A stretch of DNA of 64,000 nucleotides. Source: Trematomus loennbergii. Taxonomy: Eukaryota > Chordata > Actinopteri > Perciformes > Nototheniidae. The notes below the pieces were generated by a model, which was given only the letters and a program-made list of their open reading frames with translations, made no database searches and was not told where the DNA came from. The stretch spans positions 156,001-220,000 of the forward strand of contig JAAOOA010000601.1 of NCBI GenBank assembly GCA_012861695.1, in the 5' to 3' direction. The stretch's first letter is position 1; every line of letters starts with the position of its first letter. The position numbers and the translations under genes are program-made. This document shows positions 36,790 through 64,000 of this stretch, piece by piece.

Positions 36790-38158
36790 TCTGCAGAAAG
36801 AGACGGGCTTACACGCTTAACTTCATTCCAGAAGAGGAGCGGCCTTATAAGATACAGGGTTCAAGGATTCAAGATTTCAAGGCTTTTATTGTCATTCGTA
36901 CATAGCAACAGTGTAGTTATGTCGATGGAAATCTTAGGTCACAGGCTCCTCCAACAGTGCAACACAATAAAACAGATAACAGTGTGTGTTTAGTACTCTT
37001 TATTCCCGTAATCAAGCACATTGTGACAACAGGACTTTGAGCTGACTGAATGATCTTTTAAATGACGATACCGCTGCCAAATAAATTAAGTGGAACAAAG
37101 GGACAATATTTCCCTTTGTAATGTAGTGGAGTATAAGTATAGGATAGTATAATACAAATACTTTAAAGTAAAGTAACCAAGAACTGACTAGAGTAAATGT
37201 TCTTAGTCACTTTTGAACTCGTATGTAATGTGCTGTAAATGTGTTTTATTTATTTTTAAATATAATTTTATTGAATACATTTGTATTTTGATAGTAAAAG
37301 CCAGAATGAAATGAAGATTACTCCAATCAAAAGGAGCTTTGTATTTAAATGACCTGCTTCCTTGAAAAATTAGGGACAACTAAAGTGAACACATTTAAAG
37401 ATAAACCTTATCCAATGAAACTGTCTTCTAGATTGAGGCTGCAGCCAATTGGTGACTTCTTAAATACTGACAAAAGAAGATCCTTAATGCCTGCATCATT
37501 TTACAGTAAATATCATATCACACTTCCTTCATGCTGCCACTTGGAGCCACCAGTGCTCCATGTTTCCTGTAATGCAACTTCAAGTGACTTTACTCAGCCA
37601 AACAAAAACTGCATGGTTGTACTGTAAGCAAGCAATCGTTTTCATGTTTAAAGAGCTATTTTATTATCTTATGGTGGAAATAAGTGCATTTACTCAAATT
37701 CTGTATTCAAGCTGAATTTAATACAGTATTATAGACAGGATGTGTGTACCTGCGTTTCATTTGTTTTTCTTACTCCAGTAAAGGGAAAAGAGACTGCAAT
37801 ACTTTTTTAGTTTTTTACCTTATAATAAATGTCCAGAGGATCTTTCGTGCGAGGGCGGAATACACTGAAGTAATTTCTAAATAAAAGCCCTCGTCTGGTT
37901 AACGCAGGGATGTATTAAGAGAACAAACTGCACTTTTTAAGTGTTTTTGACTTATCGTTAGAAATAACAAGAGAGAGCCGTAGAGACAGTCTTTAATGTC
38001 CTCTCAGAGTCTATTTTGATAAGATTAGTTTTCCAATGTTCGGTTTATTTTGAAAGATATTGATCCATAACTCAAACACAAACGATGTCTCTTAACAACC
38101 ATAGTTAGGGAGACGAAGAGGTTCAGCCTTATTTGCCTGCTGGTTGAATGCTATATTC
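36790..38158. other. Intergenic DNA with LINE-tail fragment
   Basis: 36862-36980 (GATTCAAGATTTCAAGGCTT, TTATTGTCATTCGTACATAG) is the kind of terminus seen on teleost non-LTR elements. 37110-37215 has decayed TACTTTAAAGTAAAGTAAC motifs. Nothing gene-like was recognised in 37220-38158. Confidence 0.45.
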
Positions 38159-38361
38159 TGTAGTGCAGAGAGACGGGAGTCAGAGGCGGTGTGTCAAAAG
38201 ACAAAGCTAGTCTTTTATTCAACATGGAACAGCATGTAAACAAACTCAAGCCCGGGGAAACTCACTGACCGGAAAAATGGAAGTTCCTCTAAACTAAAAT
38301 GTCCGTACGGAACAATACCCCCACCCATAGTTCCATGGGTGAATTATGTCAACCCACCACA
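38159..38361 (-). mobile_element. LTR related to the 13449 solo LTR, with polypurine tract
   Basis: The reverse complement begins TGTGGTGGGTTGACATAATT and ends CACTACA, about 203 bp, co-linear with 13449-13649 (shared TATTGTTCCG.ACGGACATTT and the GAATAAAAG signal). Immediately upstream on the minus strand is AATTGGGGGGGCTTG, a polypurine-tract-like sequence, so this is a 3' LTR attached to a short internal remnant (to about 38425). Confidence 0.75.
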
Positions 38362-38428
38362 CAAGCCCCCCCAATTCACCCAAAATCCTCTCGTCGGGGA
38401 GGAAGGACCACCTGACCCCGGCGAGTAA

Positions 38429-40145
38429 AGCCTCTTACACACCAAGCCGATTATCGTCGTCGATAGATGTCGGGCCGTCGATGAGCGTCATGTCGCCCTA
38501 CTCAGATTGGTGTGTACTGCACCGTCGTGTCTTTTCGGCCGTGCCGGCACCTTTCCGAAGAAATCACTCTGATTGGCTGTTCAGCTAGCGAATCAGTGCA
38601 TGAGAAGCGAAACGGAAGTGAGGGACCCAAACAAACTATTAAGAAGGCAAATCTGAGATTTCATTTAACTCCAGCTCTCGACACAGGTTCGGGAAAGCCC
38701 CATGAGCTTCTCGTTGTAGAGTGAAAATGGAACGCACACGCTATTTGTTGTTTGTTTATATCACGCAGTCTGTTCATCTTCTCTCGGTGTATCACGCAGT
38801 CTGTCTTCCGGTTGTTGCCTCTTTTGAATGACGAATACACACTACCGCCGCCTGCTGGTAAGGAGAGTTATTGCCACTCACGCATGCGTGAGTGGCAATA
38901 ACCGCCCCCGATTTGACATGTTGAATCGGTAGGCTGTCGGCAAAAAGGCTGTCGGCAAAAGAAATCACTCTGATTGGCTGTTCAGCTTAGCGAATCAGTG
39001 CATGAGAAGCGAAGTACGCAAACAAACGATTAAGAAGTCACACACAGACGGCTAATATTTTTCATTTTCATCTATCTGCTTCCACAAGCAACAGTCCAAG
39101 GGCTGATACCGCTAGTACCGGACTACACATGTTTTCGATGGACGAGAGTGAAAATGGAACGCACACGCTATTTGTTGTTTGCATGGGCGTAATTTCCACT
39201 GGGGATAGGGGGGACATGTCCCCCCCACTTTTCAAAATCCCATTTGTGTCCCCCCCACTTTTTAAATGTGTTTATTATTTATTTTTTACGCAAGCAGTCA
39301 TCGTCAAGGAGGAGCGTCTGTGTGTGTGTGGCACGAGCGCATCTTGTGAGAGAGAGATAGAAAGAGAGAGAGAGGGGGTTGTTGTTAGCATTTGGTGCTA
39401 GCTCGGAGCTAACGGAGATTAGTAGCTGTTTCAACAATAAGGAGAGGGAGAGCTCTTTCCTGTCGGACTTTGAGAGAGTGAGAGAGACACAGACAAATAT
39501 ATAGAGAGAGAGAGACAGAGAGAGTTACGTGGGTTGTTGTTAGCATCTGGTGCTAGCCCGGAGCTAACGGAGATTAGTAGCTGTTTCAACAATAAGGAGA
39601 GGGAGAGCTCTTTCCTGTCGGACTTTGAGAGAGTGAGAGAGACACAGACAAATATATAGAGAGAGAGAGACAGAGAGACAGAGAGAGAGACTGAGAGAGA
39701 GACTGAGAGAGTTATGTGGGTTGTTGTTTGCATCTGGTGCTAGCCCGGAGCTAACGGAGATTAGAAGCTGTTTCAACAATAAGGAGAGGGAGAGCTCTCT
39801 CCTGTCGTAAAACAGGTTCACATGGATAGGATACTAGATAAGTGTGCACACTCATTATATACACTACACATTTTTTTTGGATTTGTTAACACTATAGTCC
39901 CTAATATATTTGTAGAAAGGCAGGAAATGGAATTAAATCGAGAATGTTTCATTGCGGAGGACCCCCTGTTTTGTGTCCCCCCCACTTCTCCAACCAAAGT
40001 TACACCCTTGGTTGTTTGTATATCACGTAGTCTGTCTTCCGGTTGCCTCTTTTGAATGACGAATACACACTATCGCCGCCTGCTGGTATGGAGAGTTATT
40101 GCCACTCACGTGCTACTTGATCGTCGGCTGAAGTCTTTGCGGTGT
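38429..40145. mobile_element. Composite of DNA transposon fragments
   Basis: 38429 (CTTACACACCAAGCCGATTA) and 40145 (its rough inverse, ACACACCGCAAAG) look like diverged inverted ends. The segment TGAATGACGAATACACACTA with CGCCGCCTGCTGGTA occurs on both sides (about 38827 and 40055). A second element, about 39184-40005, has ends GGGCGTAATTTCCACTGG / GGGTGTAACTTTGGTTGG and poly-C runs (GTCCCCCCCAC). Inside, 39370-39800 is a ~180-bp direct repeat in about 2.5 copies (GGTGCTAGC.CGGAGCTAACG with GAGAGAGACAGAGAG tracts). The boundaries are approximate. Confidence 0.45.
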
Positions 40146-40477
40146 GTTCGGTACGACTTTTTGTCCAAGACGCAGGAGACGTGAGGCGATGCAACAGTCG
40201 TGTTCCGTCGGGACGTGTTCTTTGGTGTCAGGGACTTTAGCTTGACCCTGGATTCAGAGGGACGGGAGGTGAAAAGGGGTGGAGGAGGGTTGCGTTGATT
40301 CACCTGAAATGACAGCTGTCAGAGGGGAAAGAGCAGATTTAAAAGGGTTAGCGGAGCGCTATGATAGGCTTGAGAATAGAGCGAAGTGATTGGTTAAACT
40401 GGGGAGTGACGCCCCCGATCACTTATTGAGAAGAGGAGAGAGAGTAGTTACATGGAAATAGTTAATGAATGACGGCC

Positions 40478-41415
40478 CCTACACACGGCAGCGTGCGTTG
40501 ACGCTTCAACGCTTCTGCCCATTCACTTTGAATGGGGTGACGTCACGATTCGCCGAACTGCATTCTGGGAGCAAAGCGTAGCTTTTCTCGCGGTGCTCGC
40601 TGCAAAAGTAGAGCAATGTTCTACTTTTGAAGCAGAGGCGGAGGCGTCAGCCAATCAAATCCCGCGTATGCAAATCTGACAGTTCAAGCGCTAGCCAATC
40701 AAACCGCGTGTATGCTGAGAGAGCCAGACCACAGTTCATTTCCTCATATGCCAAAAAATGGAGGAGAAAATAATCGTAGCGGTAGGGAATCACCCGGTGC
40801 TTTCAGTCCCTGTTCACCTACCGGGATACAAACCGGAGGAGCCAGGCATGGAGGGAGGTGGCAGAGACAGTGGGTGAAACTGCTAGGTTTTCGCCTGTGT
40901 TTGGGGAGTTTATATCCAGTGTACTTCGTTTGAATGGACAGCAGGCATAGACATTATATTTACATTTAGCCACCATGCAATGTTGCATAAAATAGCACCA
41001 TAGACATTAATTAAAATCGCTTTTTAGACATTAATGTCTATGGTGAGATTCATACACGGGAGCCTTTTTAAAGCCTTTTTACCCCGCTGCAAACAGAAAC
41101 CCCCCCCCTTCCCATCACAAACTTTACACAGACCCCCCCCTTCCAATTATCAACTCCTGTCTTGTTTCCGCAAACTCTTGTGTCCTGCAGCAGCTAAACG
41201 TTTTGCAAGCCCCCGTTCGTTTAGTACCTAAAATAATAGACATCGCTTTTTCCAGCTGACAAACCCGACTTTCTGGTCACTTCTTCAATTTTCCAGCCCT
41301 TGGGGAGAGACACGGGAGATTCATGTGATTGGTTGTTGCTCGCGTTGCTCGCGTAAACTCCCCAAGCTCAAGACACGCCCACCGCCAAGCGGCAACGCAC
41401 GCCGCCGTGTGTAGG
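40478..41415. mobile_element. Non-autonomous DNA transposon, 23-bp TIR
   Basis: The left end CCTACACACGGCAGCGTGCG and the reverse complement of the right end CCTACACACGGCGGCGTGCG continue into TTG (one mismatch in 23). The 938-bp interior is non-coding. The target duplication could not be settled. Confidence 0.75.
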
Positions 41416-41854
41416 CTGCGTGAGGAAAGACTGTCTTCCTGGTTGAACTTGCGCTGAGCTTCATTAGTTAGAGCTGGTTTTAGATTATTCCCCATGAGAA
41501 TCCTCCTGAGTCCTACATGTAATTGTATTGTTTGTTCTGTCTTTTTGTTCTATTTTTTATCTGTTTTATTTGTATTTCAAATTCTTTCATGTTTTTAAAC
41601 TTTATTTCACACTGTCATCCATGTTTATTATTCTGTAAAGCCACATGTTTTGTGATATTGGGCTACAGTATATACAGTAAATAAACTTTGATTTGATCTA
41701 ATAATTCCCAAAGTAAGTTCTGATAACATTTATTTTTGGATTCAAGCTTCAACTCGTGCTGTCGTTTCTTCAGATTCAATCAATAATCAATAAAAATGTA
41801 TTGGATTTATTTATTCTTTTATTTTTTCCTATTTTGTAAAATAGTAAAACATGT

Positions 41855-42235
41855 TTGAATGATCGCGGATACAGCGGCCGAGATGGATAAGGTGAGAAGT
41901 TCAGTCATCCGGGAGGGACTCGGAGTTGAACCGCTCCTCCTTCGCGTCGAAAGGAGCCAGTTGAGGTGGTTCGGGCACCTAGTAAGGATGCCACCTGGGC
42001 GCCTCCCTAGGGAGGTGTTCCAGGCACGTCCAGCTGGGAAGAGACCGAGGGGTAGACCTAGGACCAGGTGGAGGGATTATATCTCTTCGCTGGCCTGGGA
42101 GCGCCTTGGGACCCCCAGTCAGAGCTGGTTGATGTGGGGAAAGGAACGTTTGGGGCTCTCTGCTGGAACTGATACCTCCACGACCCGACCACGGATAAGC
42201 GGGAGAAGATGGATGTTTGAATATAGCAGGAGGAA
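41855..42235 (+). mobile_element. Non-LTR retrotransposon 3' end (RT C-terminus)
   Basis: The plus-strand frame encodes VERSQLRWFGHLVRMPPGRL, REVFQARPAGKRPRGRPRTR and WRDYISSLAWERLG, the C-terminal domain common in fish LINEs. It ends CGGATAAGCGGGAGAAGATGGATG, with the start of an (ATGG) tail. It is 5'-truncated. Confidence 0.7.
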
Positions 42236-43710
42236 TGACACAAGTGATCAAATGGATAACTTGTAATGTACCTGCAATTTGGTTAAAAAAAAGTGATCAT
42301 TTGTGACGGCAGCTCATAATAAAGCTGTTGTTTCTGATCTATAGTGAAAAGTAAAACATGAGGATGCAATGTTTGCTCTTTCCAGCAGAAGTAAGATGTG
42401 AAAATATACAAAAATCAAGGCACAAATACATTGTCTTTAATAAACTAGTACACAATCATATAACTCAAGTCATACAAATCCAAGTTTTTTCATTCGACAC
42501 AGGACAAGACGTACAGAGGTCAAACTCTCAAACTGTCCATCTTCTTAGTTTAGAGATGAGTTGTTTTGCACTTTATTACAAACACTCACAAAGTCAACCC
42601 AAAACCTTAATCACAGAACAGTAGCTGGTGTATTTGTATAGAGTTAAACCGGAAGAGGATAACCAGACTTCTACTAATGTCTCTTTTCAAAGAAAACACG
42701 TCATATGCATGAGTTTCTACATAAATCATGAGCTTTATTCGTATTGCAATGCGTCCATCCACCATGTGATGATGAATCAAATGAACATTTCAGTTTGACA
42801 GCAATAAGGGCACATTGTGAGATCAGACGGTCCTGAAAAATGCATTATTTGAGTGAATTATTTAAGAAACAATATCCTAGTAACCGGAGCGTTTGCAGGT
42901 GTAGACAGGAGACACCATATTTAAGAATAAATAAAAACAAATCACTGAGAAATGATGCATAAAAAAAATCAAGAAAAAACCCAAAATAACTGCAATTAAA
43001 AAATGAAAGATAACAGTAATCAGACGAGAGACATCCCACACCTTTCTTAATATTTTAAAATAGATAAATGGGCGTAAACAAGAACGTTTCATCCTCAGAA
43101 ATAATCCTGTAACTCGTAAAACACTCCCTTAAAAACGCTGCTGTACTCAAATATATATTCGATAAATACACACAACTGCTGCTGCCAATAATATAAGCTC
43201 TTATTAAGAGCAGGTTTTATTAGTTTGGAGGTGTTCTGTTCTTGTTTATTCCCATGAAGCCGCTCCAGAGTCCGAGGAAGAGAGGGATCTGAGGAGGGAA
43301 CAGAACGGGTTGATCATTATAATGATTTAGGGGTTTTTATAGAATGATATATACATTTGATCATGAATAGAAACGTTTAGAAATACTTAAAAAAATATAC
43401 TCACAAGTAAATAAAAATTGATAAATAAATAAAATATCAGATAATGTCAATAAATGTGGAATTAATTCAAACTAAATTAAATACAATTATTTAGTTTCAA
43501 TTATTGCCTGCACTTATTTATTTTGTATTAAAAAAAATTGCATTTAATAACAATTTAAATAAAAGTAATAGTAATAAAACAAATACCTTTAATATAATAA
43601 CATATTTATACAGTAGTTTTCACGGGTTAACATTTGATCATGAATAAATGGATTTAGAATGACTTTTATTTAGTCTTAATATTATATAAAATGTTGAATA
43701 CTCACACAGG
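42236..43710. other. 3' flank / 3' UTR of pitpna
   Basis: Low-complexity AT-rich DNA. Minus-strand AATAAA signals (TTTATT on plus) at 43214-43219 and 43245-43250 are candidate polyadenylation sites for pitpna, 460-500 bp after its stop. No other gene is visible. Confidence 0.5.
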
Positions 43711-61155
<17,445 letters not shown>

Positions 61156-61260
61156 CTGAAAGAGACAGAAAGAAACAAGATGTTAGTGCACATAAATAAA
61201 TAACAACAAACAAACAATTCATCAATGATAATTATAATGTTGAGGAGGATGTGTTATCAA

Positions 61261-61976
61261 CAGTGGCGAGCCGTGAGCTTTATACCTAGGCCCTCTGACC
61301 CCCACCCCTTCCCTCGAAAAAAAGAAAAAAAAAAGAGTTATTACGTCACAGCGTATACTTCAGCGGAATATCAAAACAACGGCCCAGGGTGCAAAACGCA
61401 TCAACGACAGCGACCCTCTACCACACAAAACAACACCTGTGAACCCAATTTGTGTTCTTTGACATTGAAAATGATATTGCATTTGTTACTTTCGTTGCAG
61501 TTGTATGTCTTAAGTGTAATTTGGCATGCTTTTATTTTGAAGGCGAGTTCACGCTGTTGACAGGAAGTTGTTGTTGCTATGGAAACAAGAAAAGTTTCAC
61601 AGCGGGCGGAACTCGTCATAAAGTCCGCGATTATAAAACCCACCCATTTAGAGGGAAGATATGATTGGTCAATTGTACTGTCATTTGACATTACTCTCTC
61701 GTTCAGTTACTATAGCAACCCTCTGTGAATCGCAGAGAGGCCCGCTATGTAACTGACATTCAAACAGAGACTGAACAGGCAGATTCGAAGGATTTATTTC
61801 TTTGGAAATGTTATTTTATTAAATCAAGTTTTTTTTCGGTAAAACTAATGAAAAATATAACAAAAATAATATTAAAAAAATATATATTTAAAAAAATATA
61901 TATATTTTTTAAAGCTTTTAAAATTTTTTTTTTGAATATCTTAGGCCCTCACAGAGGCCCTGACGGCTCGCCACTG
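61261..61976. mobile_element. hAT family 4 element (716 bp), upstream of pitpna exon 2
   Basis: The ends CAGTGGCGAGCCGTGAG and GACGGCTCGCCACTG are flanked by the perfect 8-bp duplication GTTATCAA (61253-61260, 61977-61984). It lies about 105 bp upstream of the acceptor of exon 61155-61125, in intron 1. Inside, 61526-61560 shares CTTTTATTTTGAAGGCGA with the inpp5k upstream region. Confidence 0.9.
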
Positions 61977-62579
61977 GTTATCAATGATCAACATGTTCAA
62001 AATCCCAAACGTGAGGAAATTAAAAGTTTCTACACGTTTTTGGGAATATTTTTCGGGGTAATGTATTGCATTGCCTCGATTTGAGTGAAAAGATACCAGA
62101 GTCATATCTGTACGAGCTCCATAGATACATATATGTTCTTATTACACGACAACAGCACTTATATGCGTCAACACACACAAAGAAATCTGACTTCTTGACA
62201 AAATATGACATGAAAAAACACAATATTTAAGTGAGAAAATGCATGAAAAACAAGAATAAGTGACCGAATTTAAATATGGCAGTTCAGAAAGGACATACTA
62301 AACTACTAATGTATCTCAGTACTTGTTGGTGTAGCCATAAAAGCATAACATATTGTATAAATATGATCCAGCATTTTCACATTATGCACAGCTTCAACAA
62401 GTCAGCATTTTATTCACAGCACTGCTTTTAAACCGTGGATTTGATTGGTTGGTTCTCGTGTCCTGTTATTATAGGAACCTCGAGAAGAGGAAGAGGAAAT
62501 TGACAAACTGCAATCAAGAACAAATAAACCCGGGACTCCTGGAGGAAGCCGTGCACGTGCATGTTTTTACCCTCAGCAC

Positions 62580-63490
62580 AAAATATTACACAAAGAGACA
62601 GAAGCTAACCAGGAAGAGTGTAAAAACACCAAAAGAGACTTTAAAAAGAGACACATGACTAGAAAGAGACCCAAGATGTCCAGAAGGAGGACACCAAATA
62701 TTAAAAAGAGACAGAAATAACTATAAAGTGACACCGAAGTTAATCAAAGAACAGAAAATGGCACATAAAACTACTACAAAGAACTTCAAAACACCTTAAA
62801 GTGACACAAAAGGACTACAAAGACACCTACACAGCGGCAAAGAGACACAACATGACTTAAAAGACTAACAAAATAGCTTCAGAGAGACCCATAAGGACGA
62901 GAAGGAGGACACAAAATATTAAAAAGAGACACAAGCAACTATGAAGTGACACAGACGTTCAACAAAGAGACAGAAAATGGCAAAAAAAAGGGACCCAAAA
63001 GACTTTAAAAAGAGACACAGATTGTCTGCAAGGACACAACACAGTTTGCAAAGAGACACTTCAGCTACAAAACACATTTCTAAATACACACTTTAGGGAC
63101 TCAACATGCCAACAAAGAGACTCAAAAGAGCTGAAAGTGACACCAAATGACAACAATGACACTCTAAACAATTACAAAAGTGACTCAAAATGACTCAAAG
63201 AGCCTAAATGACCACACACAAAATATCTACAAGGTCTCACAGAGAAAGTGACAGACGGACACAAAACATTACAAAAGGGAATCAAAACAACTGCAAAGAG
63301 ACACAAAATAACTTAAGAGACACAGATGGACTACAATGAGACACTACACAGCTACAAAGACACAAAAAAACCACCACAAATACACTCTAAACAATAACAA
63401 AAGTGACTCAAAGAGACACACAATATCAACAAGGTCTCACAAAGAAACTGCAAGGACAAAGAGAGACACAAAACGACACTCCATACAATT
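62580..63490. repeat. Degenerate tandem repeat of GAGACACAAAA-type units
   Basis: Roughly 20-26-bp, poorly conserved units (AAAGAGACACAAAATGACT, CTACAAAGAGACAC, AAGTGACTCAAA) run for about 900 bp, probably an old satellite. They are followed by (GT)n at 63504-63690 with GGTGTG interruptions. Confidence 0.7.
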
Positions 63491-63498
63491 ACAAAAGG

Positions 63499-63558
<60 letters not shown>

Positions 63559-63572
63559 TGTGTGTGGTGTGT

Positions 63573-63613
<41 letters not shown>

Positions 63614-63618
63614 TGTGT

Positions 63619-63690
<72 letters not shown>

Positions 63691-63692
<2 letters not shown>

Positions 63693-64000
63693 TCTTTTGC
63701 ATGTCTCTGCCCAGGTTCCCATTGTCCCTCTGTCAGCCCCTGTCTGTGATAAAGCAGCCAATTAATCGCCACCTGTTGGCAGTCTGGCAGATCCTAAATA
63801 ATTCATGTCACCAGATCAGAGTGAAAGAGGAGAACCTGCAGGACGATGGGAAAGATAAACCCGCTCTGACAGAACACAAATGACTTTTTACAGACTAAGA
63901 CTAAAATGAAGCCTAATCTTTAATGTACTTTGCACCGTGGTCAGATGACAGCTTCTGGTTAGCATGGGACATCTCTGTACGATAACTCCCTTAGTAAATA
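63691..64000. other. Window end, no feature recognised
   Basis: The first coding exon of pitpna (about seven residues before the RIVLPVSVEE exon) was not found on the minus strand up to 64000 and should lie beyond. The 61977-62580 stretch likewise shows no exon. Confidence 0.5.

Overview
This window is nuclear DNA from a teleost fish, probably a percomorph. The evidence is spliced vertebrate genes with short GT-AG exons, an intronless finTRIM-type gene, an NLRP1/CARD8-type FIIND-CARD gene, a very high density of (CA)n/(GT)n arrays, and fish-type hAT, DIRS, TTAA-flanked, mariner and LINE/SINE remnants. There are no bacterial operons, rRNA genes or CRISPR arrays.

Layout. (1) 1-3215, plus strand: a LINE reverse-transcriptase fragment split by a hAT element, then the 3' end of a FIIND-CARD inflammasome-type gene. 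(2) 6375-30185, minus strand: inpp5k (phosphoinositide 5-phosphatase with SKICH domain). All coding exons from the start codon to a proposed stop are placed, with introns full of transposons and minisatellites. (3) 30300-43250: an intergenic block with a transposon nested three deep, an intronless finTRIM-like gene (minus, 35013-36657), LTR and DNA transposon remnants and a LINE 3' end. (4) 43711-61155 and beyond, minus strand: a class I phosphatidylinositol transfer protein, most like pitpna. All coding exons are present except the first few codons, which lie past the right edge. INPP5K next to PITPNA on one strand matches the human 17p13.3 order, so this is a conserved syntenic block. Both proteins act on phosphoinositides: one carries PI/PC between membranes, the other dephosphorylates PI(4,5)P2/PI(3,4,5)P3.

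Patterns worth attention. Several otherwise well-formed exons in three spliced genes, plus the finTRIM gene, are short by one base, which looks like consensus error rather than decay. Four exons in two genes sit between a (TG)n array at the acceptor and a (CA)n array at the donor, in transcript sense, so each could be closed into an RNA hairpin. pitpna has an 8-nt microexon and lacks the second Trp of its membrane-docking pair. One 72-bp minisatellite occupies introns of both neighbouring genes. Target-site duplications resolve many insertions exactly: four hAT families (8 bp), a Mutator-like element (9 bp), TTAA elements, a TA mariner element, and a solo LTR whose empty site is preserved in a second copy of its host repeat. 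I found no sign of a wholly new biological system. The dinucleotide-flanked exons and the divergent PITP are the most original leads.
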